Numbered from the stretch's first letter, positions 25,401 to 34,043 are shown. The stretch: 64,000 nt of DNA from Pigmentibacter sp. JX0631 (GCF_029873255.1 NZ_CP123622.1:1334501-1398500); one strand, 5' to 3'. The notes: generated by a model from the sequence alone, not told the origin. Numbers and translations are program-made.

Positions 25401-25795
25401 TCAGATGAATGTCTTTCAGGAACATCTTGAGAGTGTTTCTCAGATGTATCTGTACCAGCCGCAGCTTTTTTAATTACTGGAGCTTTTTTCGGCGCAACTT
25501 CGACTTTTTCATTTGCATCTTGGTTAGATTTTTCTTGTGATTCTTCCCCTGATTCAGGAGAAACTTCGACTTTTCTTCTAATAATTAATTTACTCGCTGC
25601 AGCTTTTTGAGCAGCTTCTTTTTCAGGATTTTTTCCAGACCGATGAAAAGCACGCAATTTAGCAGCCTCTGTTTCAGAGATCGCATTAAAGTGATTTTTT
25701 ACTTGAATCCCGAGTTCTTGAAGCTTAATAATGGCAGCCTTGGTCTCAATCCCCAACTCTTTCGCCAAATCAAGTACTCTAATACGACTCATCAA
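22472..25795 (-). CDS. infB: Translation initiation factor IF-2
   Basis: 1107 residues, at the long end for IF-2. The N-terminus has the IF2N module (RIRVLDLAKELGIETKAAI). Next is a long low-complexity linker, about residues 40-470, rich in Ser/Thr/Gln then Gly/Arg/Asn/Asp (repeats of NRDSRDS type), and a charged segment. The second IF2N segment (ESITVNDLAGELSQKASAVI) leads to the GTPase: G1 GHVDHGKTS at 613-621, switch DTPGHEAF, NKID. The C-terminal fMet-tRNA-binding domains are complete. IF-2 places initiator tRNA on the 30S subunit. Either of the two adjacent ATG codons could be the start. Confidence 0.96.
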   Translation of the reverse strand: MMSRIRVLDLAKELGIETKAAIIKLQELGIQVKNHFNAISETEAAKLRAFHRSGKNPEKEAAQKAAASKLIIRRKVEVSPESGEESQEKSNQDANEKVEVAPKKAPVIKKAAAGTDTSEKHSQDVPERHSSDDIHKRNKAVHNEEDTASENMKSALANNQTVSNSSTRVGEKTTTPDYRETTAASAQTQEAISSRTDTESRSKGSEVGATSAIRSQKSDEINNVQTTNSPSSNSSSSAQVIRSASSTATPAQNSKSVSNTKTETGAVIVRKAEATPSAPPTKPQSYTTASFNSQNAYRRDDNGAPRSSNPRDNYGRPNQSQNGMMGGQRSDNRDSRDSRGNGNRDFQPRNGAQQGSGRPGQSGGFGNRDSRDSNGQAGFRTGAGGQQGRPGSSGGYNSERTGGFGPRPAAPVTSRPFVMGGEAPATTPTKDVPSRLKDREKDKDREKRRITDEEDARRIRNKNARRLEDDEDLDLYGEIEGGEEQAIVVRTMIPNRKKASQSFKKKEIKKVEAANPTKASKKIIRIDESITVNDLAGELSQKASAVIKVLMKLGMSASINQQLDFDTATFVSQEFGFETQSSSVTIGDILARRTIQNNELNSLPRPPIITIMGHVDHGKTSLLDAIRSANVAAKEAGGITQHIGAYQIDYKGQKLTFLDTPGHEAFTAMRARGAQVTDIVVLVVAADDGVMPQTIEAISHAKAANVPIIVAVNKIDKPGSNLDRINRELSDQGVMPEEWGGDSIFVQVSAKTHQGLNELIESILLQAEVLDLKAAKDTLAEGIVIEAKLDKARGPVATVIVTKGTLKNQDFIVVGTSMGRIRAMNDANGEKITQAEPATPVEIIGLSDVPAAGDQFNCVVSDAIAKEAVAYRIEKQRQKDLASQRGSSMDELLALMAKAEDKAKEVSIIVKADTHGSAEAIRASLAKLDTAKVKTKILHSAVGGITETDVILAKASNALILGFNVRPDRVAAQVAEQAGIKIQCYSIIYELIEAVQAAMVGTLAPIKQDKIIGHAEVRNTFSVPKVGVIAGSMISDGKVIRNSHVRIVRDGVVIYTGKIGSLKRFKDDAKEVAQGFECGIGVENYNDIKVGDILEAFIVEEIAATLN

Positions 25796-25859
25796 ATGCA
25801 GCTCCCAATATAATCATGCCAACAAAGCTAGCACGGTAAAAATAAATAAAAACTTTATA

Positions 25860-26366
25860 TTACGACTCAAATTCTTTGGCCATAATAACAGACAAAACTT
25901 TAATAACAGCATCTTTTCTAGTAAGAAGCATTGCTTTTACTGCTTTTTCTTTGCCAAAAAATGTTTTTCCCAGCAAAGCAGAGGATGCATTAATTTTTAT
26001 TCCTAAAACTCTACTCTTATACCGAATGAGCAAAGCATCACAATGACGATAAAATCTTTCACTACCATCATTTGAAAAAAGGAACACTCTGGAAATACGA
26101 TTTGGATCCTTTTGTTTTTGTTTCGCACGAACAGCAGCTAGCCCTGCTTCTTCAGTTTGTAGCAATGTTTCGATGCTTTCCAATCCACCACGAAGACTAC
26201 CGCAGCGGCGTGCAAAGGCAAGAGCGTGAATCAAATTATCACTTAATTCAACACTTGGAACTTTTATCGTACCATCAGGAGAAAAAACCTGGAAAGACTT
26301 TTGCAAGTTATGGAACAACAATTGAAGTTCAGTATCAGTTTCCAGAGATCTTGGCAGTTTCAGCAT
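25860..26366 (-). CDS. Divergent YlxR-position protein between nusA and infB
   Basis: 168 residues. The location between nusA and infB is that of YlxR (DUF448) with or without an L7Ae-like module. The sequence only loosely fits: SPDGTIKVPSVELSDNLIHALAFARRCGSL could correspond to the second half of YlxR, but the usual CxxC and GRGA signatures are not seen. The C-terminal half (ALLIRYKSRVLGIKINASS and AVKAMLLTRKDAVIKVL) could be an L7Ae-like fold. GGAAAG lies 4 bases before the ATG, which overlaps the nusA end by 32 bases, so translation is coupled. The function is likely RNA-related by context; not confident. Confidence 0.55.
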   Translation of the reverse strand: MLKLPRSLETDTELQLLFHNLQKSFQVFSPDGTIKVPSVELSDNLIHALAFARRCGSLRGGLESIETLLQTEEAGLAAVRAKQKQKDPNRISRVFLFSNDGSERFYRHCDALLIRYKSRVLGIKINASSALLGKTFFGKEKAVKAMLLTRKDAVIKVLSVIMAKEFES

Positions 26367-27957
26367 GTAACTTTCCAGACAATTTTATAGGTAATCCAGT
26401 TTTATATGCAATTTCATCTGCATTAGAACTAGCAACGGATTTAAAATCAGAATAACCAGCAGTATGAATAACTGCGGCTATTTGTTCAGCAACGCCTTTT
26501 AATTGCATCCAATAGCGCAAGCGTTCTGTAGGCACATTTTTTATATCGACTTTTTCAGGATCTAACAAAGGCTGAGGACGAGTTTTTGCAACAATATCAT
26601 CAATCGCAGCTTCAGCTTCTTCTGATTCAGTCATTTCTTCTTCTTCATCTAAAATTGGCTCACCTAAATGAAAATCTTCTAAATCTTCATCTGTACTAAG
26701 ATCAGCTTTTTGCTCTTCCAAAGAAGCAGCTAATTCAGCTGCTCCCTGCATGACTTGTTCAGCTTCTTCAGGAGTTAATCTTAACAACTTGATCAAAGTA
26801 CGTTGATCCATTCTCGAAATATCTGCAGGATCTTTGTATCCTTCGTTCACAAGAATTTCAGCACGCATTTCGCCTAAAGCAGGAATTTGCGCTATTACGT
26901 TTTTATATTCTTGAACAAGTTCACGCATTTTAGATTCTGAACGAATATCCACTTTCCAACCGGTTAATTGGGCTGCAAGACGGACATTTTGGCCTCGTTT
27001 ACCAATGGCTAGAGATAAATGTTCATCAGGAACGACAACTTCCATAATATGCAAACGTTCGTTTACAATAACTTTTGATGGTTCAGAAGGCGCTAAGGCA
27101 TTACAGACGAAACGCGCAGGATCTCTATCATACGGAATGATATCAATTTTTTCACCGCGTAATTCTTGAACAATAGCTTGAACACGAGCACCTTTTATAC
27201 CAACGCAGGCTCCTACTGGATCAATAGATGGCTCAGTACTGTAAACAGCTATTTTAGAACGACTACCAGGATCGCGTGCTGCACTTTGAATCACAACAAT
27301 ACCTTCAGATATTTCTGTCACTTCTTGTTCAAATAAACGAATTAAAAGTTCAGGATGTGCACGACTTAACATGACCTGTGGCCCACGAGTTGACTTTTTC
27401 ACATCAACAACGAAAGCAATTACTTTGTCACGAATTTTGTATTTTTCGCCAGGTATTTGTTCCCGTACAGGCAATACACCTTCTGTTGGGCCTAAATCAA
27501 CTATGATATCCGCCTTATCAAAACGACGGACTTGTCCAACTACAGTTTGATGTTTTTTATCTTTGAATTCTCTGACAACTTTTTCCTTTTCAGCTTCCAT
27601 CACCTTTTGTACAATTGCTTGTTTAGCGGCTTGGGCAGCGATACGGCCGAGCTGGTCAGTTGGAAGCGGTTCACCTATTTCATCACCAATTTGCAAGGAG
27701 TCATCCATTGCTATTGCTTCAGAAGCAGGTATTTGCTTACTTACATTTGTAAGTTCGTTGTCTGCGACAACTATACGATAGCGAATTAACTCAATTTCTT
27801 CTGTTTCTTCGTTGAAACGTGTTTCAAAGACGCAATCACCAAAATGTTTGCGTGCAGCTGTAAGAACCGCTTCTCTTAATGCGCCTATTAGCAGCTGGCG
27901 ATCAATATTTTTTTCTTTACCTACAGTTTCAATTACACGCTTCAAATCTATTTGCAT
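26335..27957 (-). CDS. nusA: Transcription termination/antitermination protein NusA
   Basis: About 540 residues. N-terminal RNA-polymerase-binding domain, S1 domain (GQVRRFDKADIIVDLGPTEG), KH1 and KH2 (GACVGIKGARVQAIVQELRG; LAIGKRGQNVRLAAQLTGW), followed by helix-hairpin-helix acidic repeats (ADISRMDQRTLIKLLRLT) and an acidic linker, then a second HhH unit (LKGVAEQIAAVIHTAGYSDF). This two-repeat tail is like E. coli. The start is the ATG at 27957 with AGAGGTG 6 bases upstream; a TTG at 27978 is upstream of that ribosome site. It pauses or prevents termination of RNA polymerase; the operon is often autoregulated by it. Confidence 0.95.
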   Translation of the reverse strand: MQIDLKRVIETVGKEKNIDRQLLIGALREAVLTAARKHFGDCVFETRFNEETEEIELIRYRIVVADNELTNVSKQIPASEAIAMDDSLQIGDEIGEPLPTDQLGRIAAQAAKQAIVQKVMEAEKEKVVREFKDKKHQTVVGQVRRFDKADIIVDLGPTEGVLPVREQIPGEKYKIRDKVIAFVVDVKKSTRGPQVMLSRAHPELLIRLFEQEVTEISEGIVVIQSAARDPGSRSKIAVYSTEPSIDPVGACVGIKGARVQAIVQELRGEKIDIIPYDRDPARFVCNALAPSEPSKVIVNERLHIMEVVVPDEHLSLAIGKRGQNVRLAAQLTGWKVDIRSESKMRELVQEYKNVIAQIPALGEMRAEILVNEGYKDPADISRMDQRTLIKLLRLTPEEAEQVMQGAAELAASLEEQKADLSTDEDLEDFHLGEPILDEEEEMTESEEAEAAIDDIVAKTRPQPLLDPEKVDIKNVPTERLRYWMQLKGVAEQIAAVIHTAGYSDFKSVASSNADEIAYKTGLPIKLSGKLHAETAKISGN

Positions 27958-28015
27958 TAAATGCACCTCTGAAAACAAGCTTAAAATTCAATGAATCCCA
28001 TTAGTTAGAATTCGA

Positions 28016-28687
28016 CTATTTTATTTTTTTTAATGCCCCTTGCCGAGCTTTTTGTCGAGCAGCATCTTTCGCTAACTTTACCGACTTCGATGCTGGATGG
28101 AATGGTAACACAAAAGCTATCTTAATTTCCTCAATGGGAACCTCAAATCTATGCGAACCTTCCACAAGCACTATGACTTTAGAATCTTTATTATCACAAA
28201 TTTCATTTATTACCATAGTGAACTTGCTTCGACCAGAAATTTTCTGCCAAGTTTCAACAGTTATAACATCACCTATGGACGCTTGAAAGTCTTCAAGATC
28301 ATAAAGAGTGGGCTCAGACCCAGGAGAACCTACTCGAATATTTACATCATCTGTAAATGGTTCAAAAACAGTAGACTCCATAAAATACTTATGAACTTCA
28401 GTACATTCATCAAATGACAGGTTTGTATCAGCCAAACGCGGGGACTTATTTGCCTCAATATCGGACAAAGAGTAGCCTTTATCTAAAATGATATCAACAA
28501 TCGACTCACCCTCTTCAACAAAAAAAAGCCAATTTCTAACCCGCATTTTCAAAACACCAGGCTCAACAACCTTTTGTTTTTGCAAGTTTGCAAGCTCTCT
28601 TCTTAGGTTATGAAGAATTTCACTATGATTTTGCCTAGTTAACTGTTTTGGGTGACTTAGTTTATTCGCATCGTTTTCTAGATACAA
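28016..28687 (-). CDS. rimP: Ribosome maturation factor RimP (divergent, extended)
   Basis: 223 residues, longer than the usual ~150. It is first in the rimP-nusA-infB operon, where RimP sits in most bacteria. The N-terminal domain contains ILDKGYSLSDIEANKSPRL and DECTEVHKYFM, and the second an RVGSPGSEPTLYDLEDF segment equal to the 'EVSSPGldRpL' motif, then an SH3-like domain. A basic tail (AKDAARQKARQGALKKIK) and N-terminal extra helix are unusual. The start is a TTG with GGAG 5 bases upstream. It helps assemble the 30S subunit. Confidence 0.8.
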   Translation of the reverse strand: MYLENDANKLSHPKQLTRQNHSEILHNLRRELANLQKQKVVEPGVLKMRVRNWLFFVEEGESIVDIILDKGYSLSDIEANKSPRLADTNLSFDECTEVHKYFMESTVFEPFTDDVNIRVGSPGSEPTLYDLEDFQASIGDVITVETWQKISGRSKFTMVINEICDNKDSKVIVLVEGSHRFEVPIEEIKIAFVLPFHPASKSVKLAKDAARQKARQGALKKIK

Positions 28688-28900
28688 GAGATCTCCAAGA
28701 TTTTAAAAAGTTTAAGGAATGTTAACCCTTTAATAAATCCCCAACGGAGGGGGCAAACTTTAAACAAATTGGGTATAACGTAATTCCTATAAAATCAAAT
28801 CAAATTTTTCATGAATTGAACAAAAATTTATATCTATGGTCGAATACAGATCCCACAATTATACAAATTTCTTTTCTTATATATTTGAAAGGAGATAAAA

Positions 28901-29389
28901 TTGAAAGGACTTTACAGAAAAAGACTTGGAATTTGGGGGGAAGAGACTCTTGACTGTTGGATGAGTAAAAAAAAATGGATTCCCATATTAAAAAACAAGA
29001 AAATAAAACGAGGCGAAATTGATAGAATTTATCAATTCATGAAAAACCATTACTGTATCGCAGAAGTTAAAACTATTTTTTTAAATAAAAGCATGTCTAG
29101 TGAATATTTGTTTTCTGAAAACTTTATGAAAAAATTCGTAAAAAAACAGCAACTTCTAAATTTATTGAAATTTGCTAATTTCTATCTTAAAAACAAAGAA
29201 AATAATGTTTTCATCAGAATATTTTTAGTTTTCTTATTTAGTAAAAACAATTTTTACATCGACAAGATACACTTGTGCCAGAACATTAAGATTTGTTACT
29301 TAGAAAAAAATTTCGTTATTATTTCTATAATTCCTGAGTTTACCCCTAATTTTTATGGAAAAACGGATTTAGAAATTTGGCAAAAGTAA
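28901..29389 (+). CDS. YraN/UPF0102-like putative nuclease-fold protein
   Basis: 162 residues. The opening GLYRKRLGIWGEETLDCWM, then KRGEIDRIY and CIAEVKTIF, match UPF0102 (YraN), a PD-(D/E)xK fold with the motif G-E-I-D...E-x-K, similar to Holliday-junction resolvases. The family's cellular role is not established. The C-terminal half is more divergent than usual and rich in aromatic residues. The start is a TTG with AAAGGAGA 6 bases upstream, a strong ribosome site. It is divergent from rimP. Confidence 0.68.
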   Translation: MKGLYRKRLGIWGEETLDCWMSKKKWIPILKNKKIKRGEIDRIYQFMKNHYCIAEVKTIFLNKSMSSEYLFSENFMKKFVKKQQLLNLLKFANFYLKNKENNVFIRIFLVFLFSKNNFYIDKIHLCQNIKICYLEKNFVIISIIPEFTPNFYGKTDLEIWQK

Positions 29390-29462
29390 AAACTTGAAGA
29401 ATTTTCATAAATTTAGAAATTTAAACTTCGATAAAAAGAGTACTTCCCAATAGGTGGATAAT

Positions 29463-30176
29463 ATGCGAATTAAAAATGTCATTTTATTGCTTTTAATTAT
29501 AATAATCGCAATTATTATCATAATATTTTTGGAAAACTATCAAAAAAGTACTGATTTAAAGCAAACAAATACCTCTAAAGAAAAAATCGAAACAAATAGT
29601 TCTAACAATGAAAGAGTTGATTATAAAAAAGGGATGGAAGAATTAAATAGACAAAAAAGAGAAAATGAAATAAAAAAAACAAATAGTATTATCAAAACAA
29701 AATATAATGAAGATGAATTTAAAAAATATATTAAAGATAAAGTAAATACAAAAATTCCAAATCATGATAATTTATATTTTATAGATAATATTTCAGCAGT
29801 ATATAAAAAATCTGATGAACTTATGAATAGAGAATATCTATGGCAAGATGAGGAATTTTTATATTATAAATCATCCAATAAATTTGATCATTTTTCAAAT
29901 GAAGAATATTTAGCGTTGTTTGATAAAAACACAAATAGTATATATACCACAAATGGATTTTTTATTCTTAAACATAAAAAAGATCCAATTAACTTTTCAG
30001 GTATGTATGATAGAAATAATGTTGATAAAGTGACTGATTTCAAAGAAGATATATCTATTGTAAGAGCAAAAAACAATAGCAATTTAGTAAAAATTTATCA
30101 ATCTCTACAAAATGAAAAAAATTTAATTAGTGTATCTCTAGAAATACTAGATAATATTCTTGTAAAAGATTTTTAA
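29463..30176 (+). CDS. Membrane-anchored protein, candidate trans-acting prodomain/inhibitor of the next gene's protease
   Basis: About 237 residues. One N-terminal membrane helix (VILLLLIIIIAIIIIIF) is followed by a Lys/Glu/Asn-rich coiled linker and a C-terminal domain from about residue 155: TTNGFFILKHKKDPINFSGM, VDKVTDFKEDISIVRAKNN, LVKIYQSLQNEKNLISVS. This order (strand, helix, strand with I/V, helix, then 'n.V..v') resembles subtilase propeptides such as Inhibitor_I9-like regions. The ATG has TAGGTGG 5 bases upstream. Its stop is 10 bases before the protease start, so they form an operon. The prodomain idea is inference; I recognise no named family. Confidence 0.55.
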   Translation: MRIKNVILLLLIIIIAIIIIIFLENYQKSTDLKQTNTSKEKIETNSSNNERVDYKKGMEELNRQKRENEIKKTNSIIKTKYNEDEFKKYIKDKVNTKIPNHDNLYFIDNISAVYKKSDELMNREYLWQDEEFLYYKSSNKFDHFSNEEYLALFDKNTNSIYTTNGFFILKHKKDPINFSGMYDRNNVDKVTDFKEDISIVRAKNNSNLVKIYQSLQNEKNLISVSLEILDNILVKDF

Positions 30177-30186
30177 GGAAAGATGA

Positions 30187-32079
30187 ATGAAAAAATTATT
30201 TTTTATAATACCATTTTTTTCCATAATATTTTTTTACTCTTGTGAATTGATCTTTCGTGCCGATGAGACTGAGAAAAAAGACTTATTTAAGGAAATGTGG
30301 CATTTAAAAAATACTGGACAAAAATCCTATGCAAAAACAGAAGCAATTTCTGGCATTGATTTAAATTTACCTAGCGATAAATATACTGGAAAAAATATCA
30401 AAATTTTAATTGCTGATGACGCTGTAGATTTAAAACATCCTGATCTTATTTCGAATGCTTTAGTTAATGGTTCTATTGATCTTTACAATGATCCATTAAA
30501 TTCTGTTTCATACATACCTATTACACAAAACACTGAAACACATGGAACGAAAGTTGCTGGAATAATAGCCGCAGCTAAAAACAAAAACAATAATTTTAGA
30601 GGCATCGCTTATTCAGCAAAATTAGGAAGTGCAAATTTATTTGAAAAAGCAAACTCAATTTTTTCTTACACAACTTTGCAGATGTTAATGTATGATTTTG
30701 CATTTAATCAAAATTTTGATATCATAAATCAAAGTTATGGAGAAAATCCTTTTGTTTATTCTTCAATATATTCTTCAAATTCTCAAGCTATTAATGAATT
30801 AATAAAAAATAATTATAGGAAAAACTCGACAAAAGGTTTTATCATAGTTACTAGTGCTGGAAATTATACTTGTGAATTTAAATATGCTGATAAATATACT
30901 GAAATAAATGGAAAAAAATCAAGTTATGAAACAACTACAAATATAAACTTTAATAATCTAAAAAATTTAAAAGACTATGAGAAAAAATATTTATCAAGAA
31001 TAAGACCTCATTTATCTTTATTTGATTGGAAAAAATCAACACCTTATACTATTGTTGTAGGAGCACTATCCGCAAATGGAATTATTGCTGAATATTCAAG
31101 TATTGGTTCAAATTTATGGATCACTGGATTTGGAGGAGGGGAGTTAAGTAGAAAAACCGAAGATAATTATTTCAACTCTGATTCTATCGAAAGACCAAAA
31201 ATTATTACAACAAATATTCCTGGGAGAGTAGGATTTGGAAATTTATTTGATAATGGATTTTTATCTGAAAATAAAAATCTTCATTATTCATCTACTTTTA
31301 CTGGAACCTCAGCAGCAGCTCCAACTATTTCTGGGGTAATCGCCTTACTGTTAAGTTCGAATCCAAAATTATCCTTTTGGGATATAAAACATATTTTAGC
31401 AAAAACTGCTAGCAATAAAAAAATTGAACCCAATCCAAAACCCTATTGTATTAAAGTCATCGAAAATTTAAATTTATTTGAAACAGGAAGTAATCTTTGG
31501 TCAGTTTGGAAAAATAATTGGGTTACCAATGCTGCGGGTTATCACTTTAGTAATTTTTATGGTTTTGGCGTAGTTAATACAACTGAAGCTTTAAATTATG
31601 CTCTAAATTATGATTATCCCTATTTAGGGAAACTAATTTCTAACTATGTTTATAAAAATTATAATATACAAAAAGTAATTAATGAGGGATCATTTGATTA
31701 TCCAATTGAGATAAATATTGATAGAAATATAAAAATCCAAGCAATAAATATCTATCCAATTTTAGACGCTAGTAAATCTGACGGAATAGGAATTGAAATT
31801 GAATCTCCCCAACATACAAAAAGTGTAATATTATATCCTGGTAACTCATTAATTTCTGCTAGTACTGATGATTATAATAATAGACTTAAATTTCCAGGAA
31901 ATAATTCCAAACTTGCTGATGAAAATATTGGTTTATTAACAAATGCTTTTTATGAAGAAGATTCCAAGGGTTTATGGAGAGTAAAAATAATTAATGCAAA
32001 TAAAAAAGAACTTAATCAAAATAATCAAGTTCTTTTTAAGGGAATTAAATTTGAAATATTAGGCTTTTCAAAGAATTAG
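30187..32079 (+). CDS. Kexin-like S8 serine protease lipoprotein with P domain
   Basis: 630 residues. A signal peptide ends in a lipobox (FFYSC, Cys19), so it is likely an outer-membrane lipoprotein facing the periplasm or the surface. Almost no propeptide follows: the catalytic domain starts near residue 36 (MWHLKNTGQ, GIDLNLPS). The triad is D77 (ILIADDAVDLKHPDL), H119 (ETHGTKVAGI) and S375 (FTGTSAAAP). From about 480 on there is a kexin-type P domain (IEINIDRNIKIQAINIYPIL; SKGLWRVKIINANK). Such proteases cut after basic residues in eukaryotes; bacterial ones process secreted or surface proteins. The upstream gene may supply the missing prodomain. Confidence 0.83.
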   Translation: MKKLFFIIPFFSIIFFYSCELIFRADETEKKDLFKEMWHLKNTGQKSYAKTEAISGIDLNLPSDKYTGKNIKILIADDAVDLKHPDLISNALVNGSIDLYNDPLNSVSYIPITQNTETHGTKVAGIIAAAKNKNNNFRGIAYSAKLGSANLFEKANSIFSYTTLQMLMYDFAFNQNFDIINQSYGENPFVYSSIYSSNSQAINELIKNNYRKNSTKGFIIVTSAGNYTCEFKYADKYTEINGKKSSYETTTNINFNNLKNLKDYEKKYLSRIRPHLSLFDWKKSTPYTIVVGALSANGIIAEYSSIGSNLWITGFGGGELSRKTEDNYFNSDSIERPKIITTNIPGRVGFGNLFDNGFLSENKNLHYSSTFTGTSAAAPTISGVIALLLSSNPKLSFWDIKHILAKTASNKKIEPNPKPYCIKVIENLNLFETGSNLWSVWKNNWVTNAAGYHFSNFYGFGVVNTTEALNYALNYDYPYLGKLISNYVYKNYNIQKVINEGSFDYPIEINIDRNIKIQAINIYPILDASKSDGIGIEIESPQHTKSVILYPGNSLISASTDDYNNRLKFPGNNSKLADENIGLLTNAFYEEDSKGLWRVKIINANKKELNQNNQVLFKGIKFEILGFSKN

Positions 32080-32080
32080 T

Positions 32081-33004
32081 TTAATGCGCAAAACCTTCTA
32101 TATATTTTTCTGCTTGCAAAGCCGCTTGACAACCTCTTCCTGCAGCCGTGATAGCTTGGCGATATAATTTATCTTCAACGTCACCCGCTGCAAAAATTCC
32201 TTCAATATTTGTATAGGTTCCATTTTTTGTTAATATATAGCCCTTTTCATCCATATCAACCAATCCTTTCACAAAATCTGTGTTTGGATGATGACCTATA
32301 GCCATAAATAAGCCGTCAACGGTAATATTATCCTTTGTCCCATTTTTATTTTTCGCAACAATACCTGTTAAGCCTTTGTCATCAGAAATGGTATCTATAA
32401 TTTCTGTATTATAAATAATTTTAATTTTCGGATTTGCAACTACACGTTCTTGCATAGCTTTACTAGCTCTAAATTTATCACTTCTATGAATTAAAATTAC
32501 TTCGGCCGCCAATTTGGAAAGATACATTGCCTCTTCCATGGCACTGTCTCCACCGCCAACAACGGCAACTTTTTTATTTTTATAAAAAAAGCCGTCACAA
32601 ACAGCACATGTTGATAATCCGTAGCCCATCAATTTATCTTTATTTGGCAAGGGCAATGTTATTGCAGAAGCTCCGGTAGCAATAATAACTACTTTTGCTT
32701 CTAGATCTGGTTCATAGTCACGCTTAATGATGAATGTTCCTTTATTGCTTCTTTCTACTTTTGATACTGAACCATTTAACATGCGAGCACCTACTTTTTC
32801 AGCCTGTTCACGCATATCCCGCATTAATTTATTTCCATCTATTCCATCTACAAAACCAGGCCAGTTTTCAATTACACTGGTAGTAGTCAATTGACCGCCA
32901 GGTTGCATACCACCAATAACAACAGGTGATAATGCTGCTCTTGCTGAGTATATAGCTGCTGTTAATCCGGAAGGCCCAGAACCAATAATGACAACATTTT
33001 CCAT
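32081..33004 (-). CDS. trxB: Thioredoxin reductase
   Basis: 307 residues. FAD-binding IIGSGPSGLTAAIYSAR, the redox pair C133-A-V-C136 (STCAVCDGFF), NADPH-binding VAVVGGGDSAMEEA, and GIFAAGDVEDKLYRQ near the end. It is the low-molecular-weight bacterial type that reduces thioredoxin with NADPH in the cytoplasm. It converges with the protease gene with 1 base between. A good sigma-70 promoter and two palindromes lie upstream (listed separately). Confidence 0.96.
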   Translation of the reverse strand: MENVVIIGSGPSGLTAAIYSARAALSPVVIGGMQPGGQLTTTSVIENWPGFVDGIDGNKLMRDMREQAEKVGARMLNGSVSKVERSNKGTFIIKRDYEPDLEAKVVIIATGASAITLPLPNKDKLMGYGLSTCAVCDGFFYKNKKVAVVGGGDSAMEEAMYLSKLAAEVILIHRSDKFRASKAMQERVVANPKIKIIYNTEIIDTISDDKGLTGIVAKNKNGTKDNITVDGLFMAIGHHPNTDFVKGLVDMDEKGYILTKNGTYTNIEGIFAAGDVEDKLYRQAITAAGRGCQAALQAEKYIEGFAH

Positions 33005-33029
33005 TTTTTACTCCAATGCTTAAAAGAAT

Positions 33030-33084
33030 CTTAATGCGGTTTAAACCGTTAAGTATAATTTAGACTTAGTCTAAGCTCTGTCAA
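33030..33084 (-). promoter_or_regulatory. trxB promoter with two palindromic operator-like sites
   Basis: On the minus strand TTGACA (33084-33079) is followed after 16 bases by TAAATT (33062-33057). Between the boxes lies an inverted repeat CTTAG-A-CTAAG (33065-33075). Just after the -10, at 33030-33053, lies a second palindrome: CTTAA-CGGTTT-AAACCG with a two-base insertion and TTAAG. The core CGGTTTAAACCG is perfect. Two palindromes at a promoter suggest repression or redox-responsive control; the regulator is unknown. Confidence 0.5.
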
Positions 33085-33263
33085 GGCTTCTTTCTTCCAC
33101 TTCTTTTTTATTGAATAAATTATATAGTAATATTATATATTTATATAATGATTCAGAAGCTTTTGCGAAAAGAATCAACTACAATGTACAGCTAATTAAA
33201 AATATTATAAACCAAGTTTGTCTTCTTTCATAATTCTATGAAATTCTTTAAAAGGACATCCTA

Positions 33264-34043
33264 ATGAAATCAAATAATTCAGAACTATTCTGGTTAAGTG
33301 GCGCTTCTAGTGGAATTGGATATGCTGTAGCCGAAGAACTTGCAAAGAAAAAAGCCAGTATCATTATTTCATCAAGAAATGCGAATAAAATTTCTGATAA
33401 AATAGGCATTCTTAAAAACTTAGGCGCAAGCAGCATAGAGTTAGTAGATTTAGATATATCTGAAGATGAAGCAAAAAATACTATAAATAACACACTAAAA
33501 GGAAGAAAATTAGCTGGCGTTTTAGTAAATGGAGGCGCTTATACAGGAAAAAAATTAGTCGAATATAAGTATGAAGACTTCCTTCAAAGTAACAAAAATA
33601 TTCTTGCTGGACCAGCACAATTTATATTAAACATTTTACCTTTTTGTGAACATAATAATTCTAGTATAGTTGCAATTACAAGTACATCGGTTAAAGAGCC
33701 TGTTGGTTTATTACATATGTCTGCCATTTATAGATCAGGTTTAGTTGTTTTCTTAAAAAATTTAGCACATGAAATTGGTCATACAGGAATACGTATTAAC
33801 AACGTTGGCCCTGGTTCTACAGCAACAGAACATATAGAACATTTAATAGAAAGTTCAGCAATAACGACAAATACAAATGCAGAAATAATTAGGAAAAACT
33901 TTGAAAGTCGTTCTGCACTTAATAGAATGGCAGATCCATCAGAAATTGCAAAAGTAGTTACTTTTTTATTTTCAAAAGATGCATCATTTATCAATGGACA
34001 AACTATACTAGTGGATGGTTGTTCCACTAGATCATATTTATAA
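33264..34043 (+). CDS. Short-chain dehydrogenase/reductase-fold protein with altered catalytic motif
   Basis: 259 residues. NAD(P)-binding glycine motif LSGASSGIGYAVAEE, AGVLVNGGAYTG (like the NNAG strand), RINNVGPGSTAT, and a C-terminal INGQTILVDG as in FabG-like enzymes. The serine stretch VAITSTSVKEP is present, but the YxxxK motif is not: the aligned stretch reads SAIYRSGLVV, so Tyr is replaced by Ser and Lys by Arg. A subset of FabG-like SDRs has this change, so it may act differently from a standard reductase. AAAGGA lies before the ATG. It overlaps the convergent phosphatase gene by 6 bases. Confidence 0.75.
   Translation: MKSNNSELFWLSGASSGIGYAVAEELAKKKASIIISSRNANKISDKIGILKNLGASSIELVDLDISEDEAKNTINNTLKGRKLAGVLVNGGAYTGKKLVEYKYEDFLQSNKNILAGPAQFILNILPFCEHNNSSIVAITSTSVKEPVGLLHMSAIYRSGLVVFLKNLAHEIGHTGIRINNVGPGSTATEHIEHLIESSAITTNTNAEIIRKNFESRSALNRMADPSEIAKVVTFLFSKDASFINGQTILVDGCSTRSYL

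Noticed and set aside
27532-27789. Open frames antisense to nusA
   Set aside because: Shadows of nusA; no independent evidence.
28738-28754. CCCC/GGGG mini-hairpin upstream of rimP
   Set aside because: The stem is too short and not followed by a T-run on either strand; it could be a leader structure but I cannot support it as a feature.
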